DNA from: UBA5287 sp041672395
GTDB taxonomy: Bacteria; Bacteroidota; Bacteroidia; Bacteroidales; Dysgonomonadaceae
Direction: 5' to 3'
Length of the DNA stretch: 12,137 bases
Assembly: GCA_041672395.1 (NCBI GenBank)
Contig: JBAYZS010000063.1
Span: forward strand, 1-12,137
In this document: piece by piece, positions 1 to 5,601 of the stretch
Layout of the letters: each line of letters opens with the position of its first letter
How positions within the stretch are numbered: the stretch's first letter is position 1
Translations under genes and position numbers: made by a program
The notes under the pieces: model-generated
Told to the model about the DNA's origin: nothing
Databases searched by the model: none
Seen by the model: the letters and a program-made list of their open reading frames with translations, nothing else

Positions 1-138
1 TTTTAATTTATACGTTTCAATCAACTCTGGATGATCTTCAAAGTACAATAATTTATATTGCAATCCGGCTTCCTGCAATTGTTTTTCGAGTTCTGGTCGA
101 TGTGAGCATGTTTTGGTAGCTATTATTTTAATATTCAT
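1..138 (-). CDS. thioredoxin/glutaredoxin-fold protein, N-terminal part (cut by window edge)
   Basis: The first 46 codons are visible, starting MNIKIIATKTCSHRPEL; the rest lies beyond the left edge. The short beta strand, the TKTCSHRPEL turn and the following helix fit the first beta-alpha unit of a thioredoxin-like fold, with the active-site cysteine at residue 11. The usual second cysteine of CxxC is an arginine here (C-S-H-R), so if it is a redox protein it would work through one cysteine, as monothiol glutaredoxins do, or only bind metal or thiols. The cis-proline loop cannot be checked. The start codon shares bases with the stop of the SHOCT gene (ATGA at 138-135), which points to translational coupling and the same transcript. 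A role in thiol repair under copper stress is inference from context. Confidence 0.7.
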   Translation of the reverse strand, partial: MNIKIIATKTCSHRPELEKQLQEAGLQYKLLYFEDHPELIETYKLK

Positions 139-377
139 TTTAAATTATTTTTACGTTCTTCAAATTCCTGTTTGTCTATTTCGCCTCGGGCGTAGCGCTC
201 TTTCAAAATATCGAGTGCCGATTTTTTATTATCGAGTCGCGTATTGTGATGGTTAGATTGGTTTATTATTTTCACAATTATCCATACGATAACTATCATA
301 CAAATGGCTCCGATAATCCACCACCATCCCATTCCATATCCCATTCCCCAGCCGTGTTCACCAAATCTGTGCATCAT
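135..377 (-). CDS. small SHOCT-domain membrane protein
   Basis: An 80-residue protein. Residues 1-17 are rich in Gly, Trp, Met and His (MMHRFGEHGWGMGYGMGWWW region), residues about 18-38 form one hydrophobic membrane segment, and residues about 53-80 (from ALDILKERYARGEI onward) match the short C-terminal SHOCT motif, an oligomerisation-type helix pair found in many small membrane proteins. Proteins of this shape often sit beside copper or other heavy-metal genes; a specific biochemical role is not established. The start is supported by a strong AAAGGAG Shine-Dalgarno sequence six bases upstream, which is unusual in Bacteroidota. The gene lies 17 bases after the CpxP-like gene and overlaps the thioredoxin-like gene by four bases, so the three probably form one transcript. 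Confidence 0.85.
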   Translation of the reverse strand: MMHRFGEHGWGMGYGMGWWWIIGAICMIVIVWIIVKIINQSNHHNTRLDNKKSALDILKERYARGEIDKQEFEERKNNLK

Positions 378-394
378 AATTTACTCCTTTCTTT

Positions 395-1045
395 TTATTG
401 GTTATTTTGATTTTGCATCATCTCGTCATGGTCATGGTTCATCATTCCATCGCGTTTTTGCATCGTTCCGTTATGTTCCGGATTCATCATACCATTATGT
501 TGCATCATCCTTTTTTTTAACAATTCCTGTTGGTCGTTGTTCAACACAGCCTTCATTTTTCCAGCGGTTTCGTAAGCGGCCACGCCCATACTTATTTTAG
601 TATCGGAGCACTCTTGTAATTGTAGTTCAATCTGGTTTGCAGGAGCCATATCGTCTAGCAGGCTTCGCAACTTCATTTGCTTTTTCTTTAACTCCGATTG
701 GAAATCTACTTGCTGTTTTTTGAAGCCGGCGTGCAGTTCATTCAGTTGTTCAACTTGATTGTCGTTCAACGATAATTGCTGCTGCATGTTTGGCAGTTGG
801 TTTACCATCATCCCGTACTTTTTCATGGGCATGTCTTGGTTCATCATTTGTCCGCACATGGGGCACATGCTATTGTTCATCATGTCCTGCATCTTCCCAT
901 TTTCTGGCATCATCTCACTTTGTTTATTAACTTGTTTATTGCTGTTTTGGTATGGGTGTGGTTGTGTCTTATTTTGGGCACTTGCCGAGTACCCTGCCAT
1001 TAAAAAAAGAACTGTTGCGATAGTTACTAACTTTTTCATATTCAT
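395..1045 (-). CDS. Spy/CpxP-like Met- and His-rich periplasmic metal-stress protein
   Basis: I start the protein at the ATG at 1045 (MNMKKLVTIA), because a standard signal peptide (residues 1-24, ending SASAQ) then lies at the N-terminus and a typical A/T-rich leader precedes it; the frame stays open to an ATG at 1087, which would add 14 residues. The mature protein has a linker with a CPMC motif (Cys61, Cys64) surrounded by methionines. A helical core follows with two LTxxQ-like motifs (LNDNQ near 93 and LNNDQ near 168), the hallmark of the Spy/CpxP family of periplasmic chaperones and metal sensors. Its tail, about residues 178-216, is dense in Met, His and Asn (HNGMMNPEHNG, MMNHDHDEMM). 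Spy/CpxP proteins protect envelope proteins; the Met/His/Cys content suggests direct Cu(I)/Ag(I) binding, which is inference. It is first in a likely three-gene unit with its own promoter. Confidence 0.82.
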   Translation of the reverse strand: MNMKKLVTIATVLFLMAGYSASAQNKTQPHPYQNSNKQVNKQSEMMPENGKMQDMMNNSMCPMCGQMMNQDMPMKKYGMMVNQLPNMQQQLSLNDNQVEQLNELHAGFKKQQVDFQSELKKKQMKLRSLLDDMAPANQIELQLQECSDTKISMGVAAYETAGKMKAVLNNDQQELLKKRMMQHNGMMNPEHNGTMQKRDGMMNHDHDEMMQNQNNQ

Positions 1046-1127
1046 TAATTTAAATTGTTTATTAAAGATTCGTTTATTAAATTCCATAAAATACTTTTTG
1101 TTTCATCTTATCGAACTTTACATAATA

Positions 1128-1135
1128 CAAAGATA
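1128..1135 (-). promoter_or_regulatory. putative Bacteroidota -7 promoter element
   Basis: TATCTTTG matches the Bacteroidota -7 consensus TAnnTTTG exactly. It lies in the gap between the AraC-type regulator and the CpxP-like gene and would give a leader of roughly 75 bases before the ATG at 1045. I find no good TTTG at the -33 position, so this promoter may need an activator. A near-palindrome at 1164-1180 lies just upstream. Confidence 0.5.
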
Positions 1136-1163
1136 CAACAAGCATCCTCTTAGTGCTTTATAT

Positions 1164-1180
1164 AATTCGTTGAACGATTT
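1164..1180. promoter_or_regulatory. near-palindrome upstream of CpxP-like gene, possible regulator site
   Basis: AATTCGTTGAACGATTT is a 17-base near-palindrome with arms matching at seven of eight positions around a central G. It sits about 30-45 bases upstream of the putative -7 element at 1128-1135, where an activator could contact RNA polymerase. Its arms are not obviously shared with the inverted repeat in front of cusA. Binding by the adjacent AraC-type protein is only a guess. Confidence 0.25.
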
Positions 1181-1197
1181 ACATGATTTTTAGTTAT

Positions 1198-1779
1198 CTA
1201 TAGTTCGTGGATTGATTTTCGATTTTGATCCCTTAGGTTTTTAAAATAAGTTGGAGTAAAACCCGTTATTTTTTTAAATTGCCCGGATAAATGTGCTACA
1301 CTGCTATATCCCATTTCATGAGCAATCTCACTTAAAGTCTTTTCATCGTAAACCAACAGTTCTTTTACACGCTCTATTTTCAGATTAATCATGTATTTTT
1401 CGATAGTAGTACCTTCCACAGAGGAAAAAAGCGAACTCAGGTAGGGATAAACTAGGTTAAGTTTGCCGGTAAGGTAATCTGAAAAATTCATGCTATTTTC
1501 TTCTGAATGGTAGTACACATAATCGATGGTTATATTTTTAATTGCTTCGATTAATCTGCTCTTTGAATCATCGATGATTTCAAATCCCATACTTTTCAGG
1601 TTATTATTCAGTTGTTTTAATTCGTAGGGACTGACTTCATCAGAGGTTACAACTTTACCCAGCTTTATGTTGTCTGTTGTTATCTTGGCTTCTTCAAAAA
1701 TTTGAGAAACTACCATAATACAACGGTTACACACCATGTTTTTAATACTAATATCCATAATTCTTTTTTTACAGCTCAT
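1198..1779 (-). CDS. AraC-type transcriptional regulator with HMA-like metal-sensing N-terminus
   Basis: A 193-residue protein in two parts. Residues about 9-71 resemble a heavy-metal-associated (HMA) domain: a strand leading into NMVCNRC (Cys17, Cys20), a helix, two strands, a helix (ELKQLNNNLKSMGF) and a last strand (EIID). HMA domains bind Cu(I) through such a CxxC pair. Residues about 95-183 are an AraC/XylS DNA-binding region with two helix-turn-helix units; the second spans TLSEIAHEMGYSS through ITGFTPTYFK (148-180). The usual AraC sugar-binding domain is absent. It lies 11 bases after the haem-binding gene, at the end of the preceding gene series. The start could instead be Met8 (MDISIKNM, at 1758), which keeps both domains. 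Six bases before the first ATG there is a minimal start-stop, ATGTAA, at 1785-1780. I infer a cytosolic Cu(I)/Ag(I) sensor for these operons. Confidence 0.85.
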   Translation of the reverse strand: MSCKKRIMDISIKNMVCNRCIMVVSQIFEEAKITTDNIKLGKVVTSDEVSPYELKQLNNNLKSMGFEIIDDSKSRLIEAIKNITIDYVYYHSEENSMNFSDYLTGKLNLVYPYLSSLFSSVEGTTIEKYMINLKIERVKELLVYDEKTLSEIAHEMGYSSVAHLSGQFKKITGFTPTYFKNLRDQNRKSIHEL

Positions 1780-1790
1780 TTACATCTATC

Positions 1791-2237
1791 TCAGTCCTTC
1801 AATGTTCTCAAATAGTCAAGTAAAGTTTTTTTCTTCTCTTTAGATAAACGTGCATCGCGATGTATGAAAGTATAAGAAGCCAACGGCATTTTGTCATCTT
1901 CAATTTGGCTTATCATCGACATTAATTTGCTTTGTTGTCTCCTACTTGAATAGGAGCCAAATTCACTCAGGTTTAGCACTTCTTTCCCTTTGTTGATATG
2001 ATCTTCCAAAAGCCAGCCAACAGGCTGCACTTTGCTATACCAAGGATATTCAGTGTTATTGCTATGACAATTGTAGCATGAACTCTGTAGTGTTTGTGCT
2101 ATATCTTCGGGAGCTTTGTATGTTTTTACAAAGTCGGTTGATGGGATAGTTGTACTATGGTTAGTCCCAATGGGAAAGAATTGCAATCCCACTAAGACTA
2201 CCAATAATACTAATCCTATAATTTTCAGTCGTTTCAT
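1791..2237 (-). CDS. membrane-anchored c-type haem-binding protein (Haem_bd family)
   Basis: A 148-residue protein with an N-terminal membrane segment (about 5-23, no obvious cleavage site), so it is probably anchored with its body in the periplasm. It has one covalent haem motif, CYNCH (Cys54, Cys57, His58), followed by the stretch NNTEYPWYSKVQPVGWLL typical of the Haem_bd family. Met117 in DDKMPLASY is a plausible distal haem ligand. Such small haem proteins are common in Bacteroidota, often of unknown partner, and are found beside metal-resistance genes. An electron-transfer or redox-sensing role, for example affecting Cu(I)/Cu(II) balance, is inference. Its ATG overlaps the stop of the DUF3347 gene by four bases (ATGA, 2237-2234), so the two are translationally coupled. 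Confidence 0.85.
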   Translation of the reverse strand: MKRLKIIGLVLLVVLVGLQFFPIGTNHSTTIPSTDFVKTYKAPEDIAQTLQSSCYNCHSNNTEYPWYSKVQPVGWLLEDHINKGKEVLNLSEFGSYSSRRQQSKLMSMISQIEDDKMPLASYTFIHRDARLSKEKKKTLLDYLRTLKD

Positions 2238-2794
2238 TTAACTGAAATTTCTTGTTGCACACTACCACATTTCAACATTTTACTTCCAAAATACGGGTTT
2301 CTTATCTCCTTAGATGTACTCAACCATGCTCCACCTTTATTGTTGTTATACATCGGGCAAAAGGCCTGATACAATGTTCTATCGGAACCGGTGATGATTA
2401 CCATGTCTTTAACATCTTTGCTTAATATTTCAAAGTGTTCTCTTTGGTGACCTATGTCCTTGCTATTTTCGGAAATATGCTTGGCGTGTTCTGAAGCATC
2501 TTCTATAATTTCAGCTAATTCATTTTGTTGTTGCTTAGCTTGCACTGATAAATCGAATTTCGCAAAGTCATCGAATAGTTTTTTCCCTAAACTTGCTGCA
2601 TTTTTACTATCGTCCTTGACAAGTGCATCTTTCAATGCCAAATAGTTATCGATAATAGCAGATGCAGACTTAGAGTGCTCTACCTTAACAGATGGTTGAA
2701 CCTTCTTTTTGGTTGTCATCTTTGAATGGTCGTGTTGTGCAAAAGCTCCCAAGCTTATTAAAGCCAGGCTAAGTAAAATAATTATTTTTCTCAT
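2234..2794 (-). CDS. secreted DUF3347 protein, probable periplasmic copper-binding accessory
   Basis: A 186-residue protein with a signal peptide (residues 1-19, ending GAFAQ), a His/Met/Lys-rich spacer (HDHSKMTTKKK) and a DUF3347 domain at about 45-180. The domain has a helical first half and a conserved end with AFCPMYNNNKGGAWLS and IRNPYFGSKMLKCG. The cysteines Cys146 and Cys176, plus Met148 and Met173, are candidate metal ligands. The same domain is fused to the C-terminus of the CusB protein in this window, with matching CPM, NPYFG and ML-CG motifs. DUF3347 has no firmly established biochemistry; domain sharing with CusB suggests it delivers Cu(I)/Ag(I) to the pump or buffers it. The gene is followed by the haem-binding gene with a four-base overlap and preceded by a decayed fragment of a related gene. 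Confidence 0.88.
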   Translation of the reverse strand: MRKIIILLSLALISLGAFAQHDHSKMTTKKKVQPSVKVEHSKSASAIIDNYLALKDALVKDDSKNAASLGKKLFDDFAKFDLSVQAKQQQNELAEIIEDASEHAKHISENSKDIGHQREHFEILSKDVKDMVIITGSDRTLYQAFCPMYNNNKGGAWLSTSKEIRNPYFGSKMLKCGSVQQEISVK

Positions 2795-2816
2795 TGTTTC
2801 TAGTTTTTAAAATTGT

Positions 2817-2970
2817 TTAAAACTCTTCTTTAATTACACCGCATAATAGTATTTTATCTCCCATATACGGATTTTGGTTTTCCCTGTTTCACTTATTCAA
2901 CACCTTCTTTTTCCAATGAAAGACTTCGGGCAATACTGATATTCCTCAAAAAGCATTCATTATGTTGTTC
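2817..2970 (-). pseudogene. decayed 3' fragment of a second standalone DUF3347 gene
   Basis: The gap between the PII-like gene and the intact DUF3347 gene translates, in two frames, into the end of a DUF3347 domain. One frame from 2938 reads QYCP, then KRRC, a stop (TGA where the family has Trp), then ISET, matching QYCP, KGAY-W-LSET of the CusB domain. After a frameshift near 2885 the other frame reads NQNPYMGDKILLCGVIKEEF and a TAA at 2819-2817, matching NPYFGDAMLSCG and NPYFGSKMLKCG. A weaker match to the helical part (EQHNECF, near 2970-2950) lies upstream. At least one nonsense change, one frameshift and loss of the 5' two thirds make this a dead gene copy. It sits directly in front of the intact paralogue, which suggests an old tandem duplication. 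Confidence 0.8.
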
Positions 2971-3005
2971 GGTTCTATTAAGAACAGGACATAAACTATT
3001 CCAGC

Positions 3006-3353
3006 TTAAACCGCCAGAATCCCTTTTTCATCAGTCCTCACTTTGTAAACCTCGTCGACTGGAGAAATAATAATCATCCCATCGCCACGGTATCCCGTTC
3101 GTCCATTTTTGCGAATGAGTTCAACGACTGGATCCACATGTTCTACTGCTACCAGTATTTCCAACTTTACTACCCGGTAGGACTCTGCAAAAGGATATTT
3201 ATAGCTGATTTGCTGTTGCTGTTTTTCGTGATCAGAGTACTGTCCTGTTCCTTCACATTCTGAGAAGGTCATGCAACAAAATCCTCCACTGTTTAATGCA
3301 TTATAAACACTTCCAAGTTTCCGGTGTCTGATATAAGCTTTTATTAATCTCAT
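3006..3353 (-). CDS. PII-like protein associated with metal efflux pumps (PII-NG type)
   Basis: A 115-residue protein with the PII/GlnB ferredoxin-like fold. The N-terminal strand MRLIKAYIRH and the B-loop with the strand after it, RTGYRGDGMIIISPV (85-99), are recognisable. The canonical T-loop is changed: it lacks the uridylylated tyrosine and instead holds Cys26, Cys27, Cys33 and a polar QQQQ stretch. The lysine that follows GDG in GlnB/GlnK (Lys90), which contacts ATP and 2-oxoglutarate, is Met93 here. It is therefore unlikely to be a nitrogen sensor. A divergent PII group (PII-NG) is known next to CusA/CzcA-type pumps, and this gene fits it. The T-loop cysteines may bind metal and the protein may dock on the pump; both are inference. 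It lies 30 bases after the small Cys-rich membrane protein gene. Confidence 0.85.
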   Translation of the reverse strand: MRLIKAYIRHRKLGSVYNALNSGGFCCMTFSECEGTGQYSDHEKQQQQISYKYPFAESYRVVKLEILVAVEHVDPVVELIRKNGRTGYRGDGMIIISPVDEVYKVRTDEKGILAV

Positions 3354-3383
3354 GACAATTATTTTTATTAAATTTCATACATA

Positions 3384-3581
3384 CTATTTCTCATGTTTAG
3401 AACTGTTTGCCGATTTCTTTATTTCGCAACCGGCGCAACCATCTACATCGTTCAAATCTTTGATTTCACCTGCACACGAATGGTGAGTGAATTCCGCATC
3501 TTTATCAAAAAGAAGCTTAACCCCTAGACCCAGCATGGCGAAGGCAACTAGGATAACCGCTACAATTAAAATTTTAAGCAT
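3384..3581 (-). CDS. small Cys-rich single-pass membrane protein
   Basis: A 65-residue protein: a membrane segment at about 4-25, then a short soluble tail with HHSC (His33, His34, Cys36) and CAGC (Cys49, Cys52) and a lysine-rich end. The layout, one helix followed by spaced cysteines, is common in small Bacteroidota membrane proteins and resembles NqrM-type metal-delivery proteins in outline only. I do not recognise a characterised family. The two His and three Cys could form a soft-metal site. The start is set by an AAAGGAG Shine-Dalgarno sequence with a leader much like that of the SHOCT gene. It is the first gene of the unit that continues into the PII-like gene, about 235 bases after cusB. 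Confidence 0.75.
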   Translation of the reverse strand: MLKILIVAVILVAFAMLGLGVKLLFDKDAEFTHHSCAGEIKDLNDVDGCAGCEIKKSANSSKHEK

Positions 3582-3662
3582 AATATACTCCTTTCTTTAT
3601 TAATAATTGGAAGATGATCTAGGAACAAATTATTCCGAAAGTCTTACACATCTTCTTTAACC

Positions 3663-3670
3663 CAAAGTTA
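3663..3670 (-). promoter_or_regulatory. possible -7 promoter element before small Cys-rich gene
   Basis: TAACTTTG fits the Bacteroidota -7 consensus TAnnTTTG and lies about 80 bases before the start at 3581. No convincing TTTG is present at -33. Its position downstream of the hairpin at 3751-3804 would allow the accessory genes to be transcribed separately from cusACB. Such short motifs arise by chance in AT-rich DNA, so confidence is low. Confidence 0.3.
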
Positions 3671-3750
3671 TTAATTTACTGGTTACCAACTATTACACAA
3701 TTTTAAAAAAGAATTATATCATTTTGCTTTACTCATTTTTTAATTTGATT

Positions 3751-3804
3751 GATTGAAAAGGATGGGAAGGAGTTATACCCCTTACCCCATCCGTCTTCTC
3801 AATC
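3751..3804 (-). terminator. long imperfect stem-loop just after cusB
   Basis: In the minus-strand transcript, starting 13 bases after the cusB stop codon, GATTGAGAA pairs with TTTTCAATC (one G-U), then GGATGGG with CCCATCC, then AAGG with CCTT, separated by two small bulges. That is about 20 base pairs with a short loop. The position suggests transcript termination or protection of the cusACB mRNA 3' end. A run of U after the stem is missing (the next bases are AATCAAATTAAAAAA), so it is not a standard intrinsic terminator and may instead let some transcription pass into the accessory genes. Confidence 0.5.
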
Positions 3805-3816
3805 CTCAAAATAAAT

Positions 3817-5601
3817 TCACTTAATAGTTTCCTTGGTCTCTCCACAACTTAACATTGCATCACCAAAATAAGGATTTCGGATAGCTTCGGTTTCGCTCAA
3901 CCAATAAGCACCCTTGTCGTTGTTGGCCATTGGGCAATATTGATAGTAAGCGGTCACGTTTTCTAAACCAAACATTTTTACACTTTTGTAGAATGCGAGG
4001 TTAAACTGTACAAACTCTTGACGTTGCTTTTCAATATCATTCGATTTGCTTATTCCACTAATAGTGCTGTTCAGAGTCTCTAATTGCTCCATCCATACGA
4101 TATGTGCATCACCTTTCAACAAAGCCATATCTACCAATTTTAAAGCCTTAATTACATCTTTTGCTTCGCTGGCTACTTTTTTTGCATCTGTAGCCACAAA
4201 AGCATCTTTCATATTTAGATAAGTATTGTACACTTTTGTAAGTTGCGCCTTAAATGTAGGGTTGATATCACTTAGGGGTTGACTTGCAGTAACACCCTCA
4301 TCGGTTGCAGGCATGTCCACTCCACCATGGTCGTGCCCAGTCATGGCTGGGCCACCATCAGGACTCATCATACTGGGTTTCCCTGCAAGCTGTGCAGCTG
4401 CATCAATACTAAATGTGCCATTTACGGCTATCTCTTCGCCTATAGCCAAACCTTCAGCTATTACATAACTTTCGCCCAATGCAGGCCCAAGTGTTACTTC
4501 CCGCATTTTAAAATTAAGACCCTGATCGGAAATAGATTTTATATACACAACTGAACGTTGGCCTGTCCACATCACCGCAGTTTTAGGGACAACCATTGCA
4601 TCGGATGTTTTTTGCAATTGTGCTTGTACAATTCCGGAAACAAACATTTCGGGCTTTAACTTCAAGCCGGGATTTGTTGTTGCTATCCTTGCTTTTGCTA
4701 CTCTCGTCATGGGGTTTATTATTGGATCAAGAAATGAAATTGTTCCTGTAAATGTTTCACCCGGAAGAGAAGCAACCGTATATTCAACTTTATCGCCTTT
4801 TTTAATCCAGCCTATGTCCGATTCATACACATCAAAGAGTACCCATACTCTTGAAAGGTCTGCTATTTCATAAATGGGCTCTCCCCTTTGGACGTAATCA
4901 CCCGGATTCACATTTTTCTGGATTACATAACCCGAAACATCGGCTTGTATATCGAAACTTGTGGTTGTGCTTCCCGACTTTAGCATTCGATTAATCTGGT
5001 CGTCTGTTAATTTCCAGGTTTTCAGTTTTTCTTTGGCTGCATTAAAAAGCTGCGGTTGCGTATCCTTCACTTTCTGCGCCTCGTACAATTCCTCCTGTGC
5101 AGTTACTAAGTCCGGAGAATATACCGATGCAATCACTTGCCCTTTGTTTACATAGTCACCTGTGAAATTGACCATCAGGTTTTCAATCCGTCCCGGTACG
5201 TGTGATGATTGAGAAAAAACCAATCGTTCATCTTCTTGTATTTTACCGTTTAAACGCACCTCTTTCACATGATCCATTGCTCCCACAACTGCTGTTTGAA
5301 TATTGGCCAGTTGTATGGCTGTTGCAGACATGCTTATAGCCATGGGGTCTACATCGTCGTGTTGATCATCTTCCAACGGAATTAAATCCATGCCGCAGAT
5401 GGGGCAATCGCCCGGCTCGTTTTGACGAATTTGTGGGTGCATAGAGCAGGTCCAGATTGTCTCTTCCCCCACATGTGAATGTTCTGCCGAATGTGCACCA
5501 TTGGTATTGTCACTTGAACCTCCAAAAATCAACCAGCCCAACAATAGACCTATTATTAGCGTTGAAAGAACTATTATTATTGTTTTTCTATCTGTTTTCA
5601 T
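3817..5601 (-). CDS. cusB: CusB-type periplasmic adaptor of a Cu(I)/Ag(I) RND pump, with N-terminal metal-binding domain and C-terminal DUF3347
   Basis: A 594-residue membrane-fusion protein that joins the CusA pump to the outer-membrane channel. Residues 7-27 form the membrane anchor, followed by a His-rich spacer. Residues 50-75 are a heavy-metal-binding domain (TCSMHP at 51-56, CPICGM at 66-71). The adaptor body, with barrel-sandwich hybrid, alpha-hairpin and beta-barrel parts, covers about 105-400. A Met/His/Gly linker (MMSPDGG, MTGHDHGGVDM, about 411-430) leads to a DUF3347 domain at about 444-590 with CPM (Cys556) and NPYFGDAMLSCG (Cys586). E. coli CusB (about 407 residues) lacks both extra domains; it captures metal through N-terminal methionines, and the metal-binding domain here probably does the same job. 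The start overlaps the stop of the TolC-family gene (ATGA, 5601-5598). Confidence 0.93.
   Translation of the reverse strand: MKTDRKTIIIVLSTLIIGLLLGWLIFGGSSDNTNGAHSAEHSHVGEETIWTCSMHPQIRQNEPGDCPICGMDLIPLEDDQHDDVDPMAISMSATAIQLANIQTAVVGAMDHVKEVRLNGKIQEDERLVFSQSSHVPGRIENLMVNFTGDYVNKGQVIASVYSPDLVTAQEELYEAQKVKDTQPQLFNAAKEKLKTWKLTDDQINRMLKSGSTTTSFDIQADVSGYVIQKNVNPGDYVQRGEPIYEIADLSRVWVLFDVYESDIGWIKKGDKVEYTVASLPGETFTGTISFLDPIINPMTRVAKARIATTNPGLKLKPEMFVSGIVQAQLQKTSDAMVVPKTAVMWTGQRSVVYIKSISDQGLNFKMREVTLGPALGESYVIAEGLAIGEEIAVNGTFSIDAAAQLAGKPSMMSPDGGPAMTGHDHGGVDMPATDEGVTASQPLSDINPTFKAQLTKVYNTYLNMKDAFVATDAKKVASEAKDVIKALKLVDMALLKGDAHIVWMEQLETLNSTISGISKSNDIEKQRQEFVQFNLAFYKSVKMFGLENVTAYYQYCPMANNDKGAYWLSETEAIRNPYFGDAMLSCGETKETIK

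Noticed and set aside
304..1193. Plus-strand open frames opposite the CpxP-like and SHOCT genes
   Set aside because: They mirror His- and Met-rich coding sequence on the other strand, lack family features and fall outside the consistent minus-strand gene layout.
2982..3250. 10-bp inverted repeat GAACAGGACA (2982-2991) / TGTCCTGTTC (3241-3250)
   Set aside because: One arm lies in the PII-like coding sequence and the arms are 250 bases apart; no mobile-element gene lies between them, so chance is the simplest explanation.
3610..3655. Inverted repeat GAAGATG / CATCTTC with inner GGAA / TTCC
   Set aside because: Short arms with large unpaired stretches; too weak to call a riboswitch or operator.
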